From positions 1-9,170 of the forward strand of contig JAIJJM010000060.1 of the NCBI GenBank assembly GCA_022728415.1: DNA of 9,170 nucleotides, in the 5' to 3' direction. This document shows, in pieces, positions 1 through 6,510 of this stretch. The translations under genes were made by a program, and so were the position numbers. The notes under the pieces were generated by a model. That model worked only from the letters and a program-made list of their open reading frames with translations. It was not told the origin of the DNA and did no database searches. The DNA comes from Collinsella sp. (GTDB lineage Bacteria > Actinomycetota > Coriobacteriia > Coriobacteriales > Coriobacteriaceae). Within the stretch, counting starts at the first letter, position 1, and the number at the start of each line of letters is the position of its first letter.

Positions 1-2
1 CG

Positions 3-188
3 TACAAGACCGAGCTGGTATGGCGGCGCAAACCCTTCGCGGATCTGAAGGACCTGGAATTGGCGACGTTCCGGTGGGTCTCGTGGTGGAACTCGAAGCG
101 GCTCCACCAGTCCCTGGGCTACAGGACACCCGAAGCGGTGGAAACCGAGTATCATGCAAACCAAGCGGCACAAGCCGCCTCACTATAA
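3..188 (+). CDS. IS3-family transposase OrfB, C-terminal end (partial)
   Basis: This is the last 61 codons of an integrase-core (rve, DDE) transposase whose start lies left of the window. The frame opens YKTELVWRRKPFADLKDLEL and continues to a TAA at 186-188. The WVSWWNSKRLHQSLGYRTP block is the usual C-terminal signature of IS3-family OrfB proteins, found just after the third catalytic residue (Glu), which would lie outside the window. I see no terminal inverted repeat between the stop and position 254, and nothing matching the IS ends at 8119 or 8208, so the element probably lost its right end. It runs in the same direction as the polysaccharide genes and ends 65 bp before the first glycosyltransferase. 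Whether the element is intact further left cannot be judged. Confidence 0.85.
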   Translation, partial: YKTELVWRRKPFADLKDLELATFRWVSWWNSKRLHQSLGYRTPEAVETEYHANQAAQAASL

Positions 189-242
189 GGGCGGAACAAA
201 AATCAGGCCACTTCAATAAGATGATAAAAGGGATTGTAGAAT

Positions 243-248
243 GGAGAG
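243..248 (+). promoter_or_regulatory. Ribosome binding site deciding the GTG start of the GT4 gene
   Basis: GGAGAG lies 5 nt upstream of a GTG at 254. The other upstream in-frame start candidates are ATG 221, which has no clear purine-rich site, and ATG 20, which lies inside the transposase remnant. This site is the reason for choosing 254. Confidence 0.6.
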
Positions 249-253
249 AAGAC

Positions 254-1417
254 GTGACGGATGGAATTGACCAGCCTGATGTATCTGGTGTCGATAAACA
301 TTGTGACGAAAAAAACTCAGACCGTGAGCCGATTCGTGTAGCCCAGATTGTCGGTAAAATGCTTGGTGGCGGAGTTGAAGCCGTAGTGATGAATTATTAT
401 CGTCACATTGACCGCAGCAAAGTGCAATTTGACTTTTTAGTTGATGAAGATTCCACTCGTGTCCCAGAGGATGAAATCACTGCTTTGGGTGGCCGAATAT
501 TCCGCATACCACCCTACCAGCATCCAATCCGCTACCGTCGTGCGCTGATTCGCCTGATGCGCGAACAGCGGTGGCCGATTGTGCACAGCAATATCAATAC
601 GTTGAGCGTGTTCCCGCTATCGGCGGCAAAGAAGGTTGGAGTGCCGGTGCGTATCGCGCATTCTCATTCGACTATGGGCAAAGGCGAATTCGCAAAAAAC
701 GCGATGAAACTTGTGTTGCGTCCGTTCGCCAATGTGTATCCAACGGTTCGTTTTGCATGCAGTCGTTATGCAGGAAAATGGTTATTCGGCAAAAATGCGG
801 ATTTTACCGTGATTCCCAATGCTATCGAATTGGATAAATTCCGTTTTAATGCTGAAACGCGTAAACAAACACGTAAAGAGCTCGGCATTCCGGATGATAC
901 GTTCCTGATTGGTCATGTTGGACGTTTCATGCCACAGAAGAATCAGACGTTTCTGGTTGATGTGCTTGCGGGGCTGCTTCCTAGACGCCCTGACGCCATG
1001 CTCGCCTTCGTCGGTGATGGTCCTGACAGGACTGCGGTTCAACAACATGTTGAAGAACTTGGTATCGCTGATCATGTGCTGTTCCTCGGTCAACGCTCGG
1101 ATGTCAATTGTCTATACCAAGCATTTGACGTGTTCTGCCTGCCTAGTCTATATGAGGGACTTGGCTTAGTTGGCGTTGAGGCGCAGCGCGCTGGTCTTCT
1201 ATGCCTGTTCTCCGACGCAATTCCACGAGAAGTTGATGTAACAGGTGCGTCTAGATTCATGCCTATAGCATCGCCTGAAGAATGGGTCTCGTTTATATCG
1301 GCAATTGAATCGGGGACGCGTATCAGTTCCTCTGAAAAAGTGTTCTCTGACTATGATATTTCTGAGAACGCTCAAAAGCTAACTTCAATGTACTTAAAAC
1401 TTTTTGAGAAGAAATGA
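254..1417 (+). CDS. GT4-family glycosyltransferase (EpsF-like)
   Basis: This is a 387-residue GT-B fold enzyme that would transfer a sugar from a nucleotide donor to the lipid-linked repeat unit at the cytoplasmic face. The N-terminal domain carries a glycine-rich loop at about residues 36-42 (MLGGGVE), typical of Glycos_transf_4. The C-terminal domain has GHVGRFMPQKN at 220-230, with the Arg and Lys that contact the donor phosphates in GT4 enzymes, and a complete E-x7-E motif at 301-309 (EGLGLVGVE). Length is normal for the family. The GTG start is chosen for its Shine-Dalgarno site. It leaves an N-terminal tail of about 25 polar residues before the core (IRVAQIVGK), and no closer in-frame start precedes that core. 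The stop overlaps the next start as ATGA, which suggests translational coupling. The sugar specificity cannot be read from the sequence. Family assignment is firm; the exact start is less so (ATG 221 is the alternative). Confidence 0.9.
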   Translation: MTDGIDQPDVSGVDKHCDEKNSDREPIRVAQIVGKMLGGGVEAVVMNYYRHIDRSKVQFDFLVDEDSTRVPEDEITALGGRIFRIPPYQHPIRYRRALIRLMREQRWPIVHSNINTLSVFPLSAAKKVGVPVRIAHSHSTMGKGEFAKNAMKLVLRPFANVYPTVRFACSRYAGKWLFGKNADFTVIPNAIELDKFRFNAETRKQTRKELGIPDDTFLIGHVGRFMPQKNQTFLVDVLAGLLPRRPDAMLAFVGDGPDRTAVQQHVEELGIADHVLFLGQRSDVNCLYQAFDVFCLPSLYEGLGLVGVEAQRAGLLCLFSDAIPREVDVTGASRFMPIASPEEWVSFISAIESGTRISSSEKVFSDYDISENAQKLTSMYLKLFEKK

Positions 1418-2394
1418 AAAGCAGTATGGATCCGCTAGTTTCAGTTGTCATACCTGTATATAACGTTGAGCCTTATCTACATGAATGTGTAGCGAGTGTG
1501 GTCGAACAGACTTACACGAATATTGAAATTATTCTCGTAGATGATGGTTCGACTGATAGCTCAGGAACGTTATGTGATGAATTTGCCTTGTCGGATTCAA
1601 GAATATGTGTTTTCCATAAGAAAAATGGTGGATTGTCTGACGCTCGGAATTATGGCATTCTCCGCTCTCATGGAAGTTTGATTTCCTTTATTGACAGTGA
1701 TGATTATGTATCCCCCGATTACATAATGCATCTGTATCAGGCATTAGTCAGGGGGAAAACGGATATTGCAGCTACCTCTATTTGTATTTTCCGTGAGGGG
1801 GAGCTTCCTAAGGAGCATAAGCGCGATACGGCAGACTTTCATGTATATGATGCGTGCGAGGCTCTTGAAGATATGCTTTATATGAGGCATTTGGAGCCTA
1901 ACGCATTTCTAAAAATATATAAGAGAGAATTGTTCGACACTATTCAGTATCCTGTCGGGAAATTGTATGAGGATATTGCTACCACTACCAAGCTTATTGA
2001 TAAGGCTGGGCGAATCGCGTATTTGGATGAGAAGGACTATTATTATAGGATTCGTCCGAATAGCATCCAAACAGCGAGTTTTAATCCTAAAAAGCTTGAC
2101 TTGCTTGATCAGCTTAACGTTGTTAAGTCGATAGTACAGACAAAATATCCGAGTGCCATTAACGCTTACTTTTCAAAAGAACAGAGTGCATTGTTTAATT
2201 TGTATATGAATATAAGTCCTGACGATACAAAAGAAATGCTTGAAATAGCAGATGGATTGTGGAATGGAATCAGAAAAAACAGAATTTCAGTTTTAAGGGA
2301 CGGGGAAGCGAGGCCTGATGCTAGAATCGCTTCATTGTTATCTTTTTCTGGACCTTCATTGTGTAGATGCATATATAGATTGGTTCGAAAGTGA
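1414..2394 (+). CDS. GT2-family glycosyltransferase
   Basis: This is a 326-residue GT-A fold enzyme. The nucleotide-binding half shows VVIPVYN at residues 11-17, VDDGSTD at 42-48 and the metal-binding DSD at 94-96 (IDSDDY). An acidic YED at 185-187 is the likely catalytic-base region seen in EPS GT2 enzymes of this class. There is no long transmembrane segment, so it probably acts as a peripheral protein on the membrane-bound intermediate. The start overlaps the GT4 stop in ATGA and is preceded by a GAGAAG purine run; a second ATG at 1426 is a possible alternative. Base composition is AT-rich, like the following GT32 gene and unlike the second GT2 gene. Donor and acceptor sugars are unknown. 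Confidence 0.92.
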   Translation: MKSSMDPLVSVVIPVYNVEPYLHECVASVVEQTYTNIEIILVDDGSTDSSGTLCDEFALSDSRICVFHKKNGGLSDARNYGILRSHGSLISFIDSDDYVSPDYIMHLYQALVRGKTDIAATSICIFREGELPKEHKRDTADFHVYDACEALEDMLYMRHLEPNAFLKIYKRELFDTIQYPVGKLYEDIATTTKLIDKAGRIAYLDEKDYYYRIRPNSIQTASFNPKKLDLLDQLNVVKSIVQTKYPSAINAYFSKEQSALFNLYMNISPDDTKEMLEIADGLWNGIRKNRISVLRDGEARPDARIASLLSFSGPSLCRCIYRLVRK

Positions 2395-2407
2395 TGTCGT
2401 GATTGAT

Positions 2408-3325
2408 ATGAATGATGTGAGTTTACTTTTTGCTAAGGTACTCAAACGAGTTCCGAGATTAAATCGCTTTGCATGTAAATATAATATGTACAGGCATGAG
2501 AAGCTCATGCAACGTATTGAGGAAGTTGCGTTACAAGCATCTGAGCTTTCCTCAGTTGCGGGGGAAGGCTCCGCAAATTATGGTCCGATATGGGTATTTT
2601 GGTGGCAAGGCGTTGATAATGCGCCGTTAAGAGTGAAAGCGTGCATTTCTTCAATTCGCTGCAATTCGAATGGACGTCAAGTTATTGTAATTACTCAGTC
2701 CAATGTACGCGAATATACCAACTTGCCTGACTATATTTTCAGCAAGTTAGCTGATGGGAATATCACGCTGACTCATTTTTCAGATATTCTTCGTTTCAAT
2801 CTTTTGCACTTGCATGGCGGAATATGGATGGACGCTACTTTATATGTGGTAAGGCCATTGACTTCAACCCGATATTCGGGTTCTTTCTTCACTTGTAGTG
2901 GATATCCTGATCCGACTTTTTTCAATGTTGCTGATGGCAAGTGGACAGGCTTCTTTATCGGTGGATGCGAGAATGAGTTTTTATTTGCATTTATGAATCA
3001 GTTTTTCTTAGCTTATTGGAAGAACAATGACCAACTTATTGATTATTTCTTAATCGATTATGCGTTGAAATATGCTTATGACCATGAGATTGGTTCATTG
3101 CGATCTTGGTGTGAGAATGAACGGGGTCAGGATAACCCCGCGCTTTTTGATCTTGCTCCTATCGTAAGTGAACCATTTGATGAGAAGAAATGGTCCGAAC
3201 TGACGGAAAGGACGGACGTTTTTAAATTGTCTTGGAAGAAGCCAACCTCGTATCCGGAAGGTTCGTTCGGAAACCGACTCGTCAAGGAAATGTTTTTCAA
3301 CAATACGGAAGGGAACATATCATGA
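2408..3325 (+). CDS. GT32-type capsular polysaccharide glycosyltransferase (Caps_synth)
   Basis: This is a 305-residue protein with the hallmarks of the DXD-containing GT32/Caps_synth family. It has PIWVFWWQG at about 60-68, FSDILR at 124-129 and HGGIWMDA at 136-143, where the Asp would bind the metal and sugar nucleotide. The family adds hexoses or amino sugars to capsule and EPS repeat units; the sugar here is not predictable. The start is uncertain. ATG 2408 lies 13 nt after the previous stop but has no clear Shine-Dalgarno site. GTG 2399 is a weak alternative with GAAAG upstream. The open frame also extends to an ATG at 2318, but that would overlap the GT2 gene by 77 nt. The stop overlaps the next gene in ATGA at 3322-3325. 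Confidence 0.87.
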   Translation: MNDVSLLFAKVLKRVPRLNRFACKYNMYRHEKLMQRIEEVALQASELSSVAGEGSANYGPIWVFWWQGVDNAPLRVKACISSIRCNSNGRQVIVITQSNVREYTNLPDYIFSKLADGNITLTHFSDILRFNLLHLHGGIWMDATLYVVRPLTSTRYSGSFFTCSGYPDPTFFNVADGKWTGFFIGGCENEFLFAFMNQFFLAYWKNNDQLIDYFLIDYALKYAYDHEIGSLRSWCENERGQDNPALFDLAPIVSEPFDEKKWSELTERTDVFKLSWKKPTSYPEGSFGNRLVKEMFFNNTEGNIS

Positions 3326-4329
3326 GACGACTTGGCATAGTGATTCCCGCATACAACGTGGCGTTCCCGTTGAAGAGGCTGCTCAAACAGGTCGGGAAAC
3401 AGCTCACGGATGACGTTGCCGTTGTGGTAGTGGACGACGGTTCCGCCGACGACACGTTGCAGGTCGCGAAACAGTTCGAATCCGAAGCAGTCAGGGTTCT
3501 TCATAAGGAGAACGGCGGAGTGGGTTCGGCGCGCAACCTCGGCATAGAGGAATGCGACTCGGAATACATCTGGTTCGTTGACGCGGATGACGGAATCGCG
3601 CCTAACGCCATCGCCACCCTGCTGAAGGCCATCGGGAAAAGCTCGAGAGACTGTTACCTGTTCGGCTTTGACAAGCTCCGGGGCAAGTCCGCGGAGACCA
3701 TCGTCAACAGTGAGGCGAAAAGCTACGATACGTCCCGTGAGATGGCTGGGAATTTCGATCGTCTGTTCGGCGAGAATCTGCTGAATCCTTTGTGGAACAA
3801 GCTGTTCCGCAAGGAGATCATCGAACGTGAGGACCTCCGGTTCTCTTCCATCCCCTCCGGTGAGGACGCTGAGTTCGTGCTCCGGTTCCTTTCGCACGCG
3901 CAAAGCATGGATGTGCTGACCGACGTGCTGTACCGTTATAGGTTGCTTTCGGATACGTCTTCCGCGCACAAATCGCATCCGGACTACATCGGCGACCACA
4001 GGCAGATGTTCAAGGCCCTGACGGATTACTGCAGCACGACGGGCTCGTCGGCCACTGCGGTCAAGGCGCGCTGGGCGACGGAAACCGCAATGGGATTCCG
4101 CTGGAACGTGTTCAACGGTCTCGAAGGCAAGGGGAAGTACCGCCAATTCTCCAAGGAAGTGAAACTCCGCCAGCCGGAGATGGAGGCATTGATCGCATCC
4201 CTGGGTGATTGTCCGAGGCAAGGCGGGTTGCGTGGTCTGGTCGCGCGTTCGATTCCGCTCTCGTACCTGTTCATCAAGACGCGTCTTTGCGTTGCCAACA
4301 TTCAGGGAAGTGCAGGGTTTTGTGAATAA
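3322..4329 (+). CDS. GT2-family glycosyltransferase (GC-rich)
   Basis: This is a 335-residue GT-A fold enzyme. It shows IVIPAYN at residues 6-12, VVDDGSADD at 36-44, and HKENGGVGSARN at 61-72. The metal-binding DAD is at 87-89, WNKLFRK at 158-164, and the acidic GED at 180-182. The purine run GGAAGGGA (3308-3315) precedes the ATG, and the start overlaps the upstream stop in ATGA. It is clearly richer in G+C than every neighbouring polysaccharide gene, with many C/G third positions, so it probably entered the cluster from a different source or is better adapted to the host. A long open frame on the opposite strand (3127-4221) is a by-product of this codon bias. It is the last gene before a 144-bp non-coding gap. 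Sugar specificity is unknown. Confidence 0.92.
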   Translation: MRRLGIVIPAYNVAFPLKRLLKQVGKQLTDDVAVVVVDDGSADDTLQVAKQFESEAVRVLHKENGGVGSARNLGIEECDSEYIWFVDADDGIAPNAIATLLKAIGKSSRDCYLFGFDKLRGKSAETIVNSEAKSYDTSREMAGNFDRLFGENLLNPLWNKLFRKEIIEREDLRFSSIPSGEDAEFVLRFLSHAQSMDVLTDVLYRYRLLSDTSSAHKSHPDYIGDHRQMFKALTDYCSTTGSSATAVKARWATETAMGFRWNVFNGLEGKGKYRQFSKEVKLRQPEMEALIASLGDCPRQGGLRGLVARSIPLSYLFIKTRLCVANIQGSAGFCE

Positions 4330-4473
4330 CCCTAGAGTCCTTCCCGAGGCCCTCGGAGCGAACCCAATTTGTAGTGACTATTCCGTAGGTATGAATGCCA
4401 TCGTCGTGCATTCCTTCGAGCTTGGGAATGCTCCAGTTGGTATATCCGACAGAACAATCTAGGAGGTAATAGA
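4330..4473 (+). other. Non-coding gap between glycosyltransferase block and wzy
   Basis: This 144-bp stretch separates two otherwise tightly packed groups. No family could be assigned in any frame. The minus strand is open across it (4274-4486) with the reading VGYTNWSIPKLEGMHDDGI and no recognised match, so it could be a remnant of a lost gene. I found no -35/-10 pair with good spacing and no terminator hairpin with a T tract. It ends in the strong ribosome binding site of the polymerase gene. Confidence 0.5.
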
Positions 4474-4476
4474 TTG
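4455..4476 (+). promoter_or_regulatory. Hairpin enclosing the RBS and TTG start of wzy
   Basis: A perfect 7-bp inverted repeat, CAATCTA (4455-4461) and TAGATTG (4470-4476), flanks an 8-nt loop. The consensus Shine-Dalgarno AGGAGGT (4461-4467) lies almost wholly in the loop, and the TTG start codon (4474-4476) lies in the 3' arm. The RBS alone decides the start, because no in-frame ATG lies nearby. The stem is AT-rich, so any effect on translation would be modest. The repeat is seen directly; a regulatory role is inference. Confidence 0.5.
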
Positions 4477-5580
4477 ATTTATGCAATCGTTTTTATATTG
4501 TCTCTATTGTTCGCCTTTAGTGCTGAGCAATTTCAGACCGGAAAAAAAATCTTTTTCTGCTTTTTTGCCTTTTGTTCAGTGTTGGCGTTATCTATCTTGA
4601 ACGGCATTAGGGACTATTCAATCGGGACGGATATTGGTGTCTACGGCAAAAAAGTGTTTGTCGACGCATCGCAGTCTCATTCATTCACGGAATATATGCG
4701 TCAATGCAAACGAATTGGCATGACGGAATATGGGTATGCAATCCTGAACTATATAGTTGGGTTTTTCACAAGCAATCCACATGTTTTCTTTTTTGTGCTA
4801 GGGCTCCTTGTTAATGGCATTTTCTTTGGATGCTGTGTAAAACTATGTAATACTGCAAGCTTGACATTCACTTGGGCTACTTATTTATTGATCTTCTACC
4901 CGACAACTTTGAATCTTCTTAGACAATCAGTTGCGCTTTCGATTATTTTTATCGCCATTCTTGAAATGTTAGAAAAACATCTTCTGGAATCACTGATATG
5001 GATTGTTATCGCCTATTCGTTCCATCATTCGGCTATAATAGGATTATGGCCACTTGTTTTTGTCTATTTATTTAACAAAATAAAAAAAGAATCAAAGAAA
5101 AATACTATAATTATTGTTTTTATAGCTATATCCGCACTTATTCCTACCGTTATTCTTAAACTGAATTCGTTTGGCCTGTTAGATGATAAATACAGTCAAT
5201 ATGTTAGCCGCGGGGATGGTTCTGGCAGTATGACCAATGCGGTCCTCGTCCGTTTACCTTTCATTATTCTTTCATTGTTCTACTTGGTGCAAGATAGAAA
5301 GAAAAATAACGATGAAAACAAAATTTTGTGGACGCTTGTTTTGGCTGAAAGCGCACTTCTTCCATTGCAATTAATTTCGCCAAGCCTATTTCGAATAGCT
5401 CTATATTTAGGTATTTTTAAAATACCTGGCTATGCATCGCTAATCAAGCATTGCCGTTTTTCCAAATCTCTATTGTATTCGGTTTATGCGGCCTACTTGT
5501 TGTTCTATTTCATGTATATGACCGTTATCGGTGGGTCGAACCAAATCTATCCTTTCGTCGTCGCCAACGACCTCTTCTAA
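4474..5580 (+). CDS. EpsG-family O-antigen/EPS polymerase (Wzy)
   Basis: This is a 368-residue polytopic membrane protein with about ten hydrophobic segments by eye, beginning at residue 1 (IYAIVFILSLLFAF). Family marks are RDYSIGTD at 46-53 (the RDxxxGTD motif that follows the second membrane segment in EpsG proteins), NLLRQSVA at 147-154 and FHHSA at 183-187. It also has the typical length. It would join flipped repeat units at the outer face of the membrane by transferring the growing chain to the next lipid-linked unit. It starts with TTG behind a perfect AGGAGGT site. Twelve bp separate its stop from the broken GT14 gene. Wzy proteins diverge strongly, so the linkage formed cannot be predicted. 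Confidence 0.88.
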   Translation: MIYAIVFILSLLFAFSAEQFQTGKKIFFCFFAFCSVLALSILNGIRDYSIGTDIGVYGKKVFVDASQSHSFTEYMRQCKRIGMTEYGYAILNYIVGFFTSNPHVFFFVLGLLVNGIFFGCCVKLCNTASLTFTWATYLLIFYPTTLNLLRQSVALSIIFIAILEMLEKHLLESLIWIVIAYSFHHSAIIGLWPLVFVYLFNKIKKESKKNTIIIVFIAISALIPTVILKLNSFGLLDDKYSQYVSRGDGSGSMTNAVLVRLPFIILSLFYLVQDRKKNNDENKILWTLVLAESALLPLQLISPSLFRIALYLGIFKIPGYASLIKHCRFSKSLLYSVYAAYLLFYFMYMTVIGGSNQIYPFVVANDLF

Positions 5581-5592
5581 GAAAGGACCAGA

Positions 5593-6434
5593 ATGAGACA
5601 CGCATTTCTTATTGTAGCCCATACTAACTGGAACCAATTGAAAACTTTGATTACATTGTTGGATGATTCCCGCAGCTCCATATACGTGCATGTGGATGCG
5701 AAATCAAAAGATTTTGATCCTGCTTTTTTCGAGGGGTCAGTCAAGCGCGGAACGTTACATTTCGTACATCGCGTTCCGGTGGCCTGGGGGGCGATTCCCT
5801 AATCAAATCGGAGATAATACTGCTGGAAGAGGCACTGAAGAGTAATAGCGATTATTATCATCTTATTTCCGGATTCGATTTACCCTTGCATGACATGGAC
5901 TATATAGATGATTTCTTTATTAAACATAAAGGTAAAGAGTTCATCCATTTCAGTGAACTCGGTGAAACAATGACTCCACGCACTCGGTAGAGAATTTCTA
6001 TATATCATCCGTTTCAGAATATGTTGGGGAGGCGATGCAAATGGACTGAAAGGATTCTCAATCGAGTTGAGCCAGCTCTCGGAATCAATCGTCTGAGGAG
6101 GTTTCCTTCTTCAGTATTGGGCAAAGGAGCGCAATGGTTCAGCATCACTGATAATCTCGCCAGATATGTCGTGAACAACTGGTCTTGGTGTAAACAGATA
6201 TTCGCTCACTCTTTCTGCTCGGATGAAATGTTTTTGCAAACTATGATTCTAAATTCGTCTTATCGAGAGAATATATACCATCCTCAGGCTGATGATGATT
6301 ATAGGGCTATAATGCGTCTCATTCAATGGAATCAAGGAGATCTGACAACTTTTCGCACAAAAGCCTACCAAGAATTAATATATTCGCCGATGCTATTTGC
6401 TCGGAAATTTAATGAGAACATTTTATTTAAATAA
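5593..6434 (+). pseudogene. GT14-type glycosyltransferase, frameshifted and with premature stop
   Basis: Conceptual repair gives a 280-residue protein like bacterial members of the core-2/I-branching (GT14) family, which transfer sugars such as GlcNAc to glycans. The parts in order are FLIVAHTNWNQLKTL at the N terminus, IYVHVDAKS, WGG at about 65-67, YYHLISGFDLPL, GAQWFSITDNLARYV and FCSDEMFLQTMILNS. Two lesions break it. The first is in the G6 run at 5786-5791: the frame reads W-G-A-I-P-stop (TAA 5800-5802), whereas one more G restores WGGDSLI. The second is an in-frame TAG at 5988-5990, just before RISIYHPFQ, in the restored frame. AAAGGA upstream and ATG 5593 form a good start, but translation would stop after 69 residues, without the acceptor-site half. 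The gene lies between wzy and wzx on the same strand, so the enzyme probably once decorated this repeat unit. Confidence 0.88.
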
Positions 6435-6510
6435 TTAATCTAATTGCTGAGCGTATACGTGGTTAATCTTTTTCTTATCAATGAAAACTAAGATGTAGAA
6501 AGAAATAAAT

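Noticed and set aside
20..253. GT4 gene starting at ATG 20 (465 residues)
   Set aside because: The extra N terminus is the out-of-frame reading of the transposase remnant; GTG 254 has a good ribosome binding site and fits family length.
2318..2407. Upstream start of the GT32 gene at ATG 2318
   Set aside because: It would overlap the GT2 gene by 77 nt and adds residues not typical of the family.
3127..4221. Long minus-strand open frame of 364 codons
   Set aside because: It lies opposite the GC-rich GT2 gene, whose motifs are complete; the antisense reading shows no family pattern and is explained by codon bias.
4360..4450. Possible promoter before wzy (TTGTAG and TATGAA)
   Set aside because: The spacing of 15 bp and weak match to consensus do not support a call.
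4205..4462. Plus-strand frame of 85 codons overlapping the second GT2 end
   Set aside because: It has no ribosome binding site, a large overlap with a real gene and no recognisable motif.
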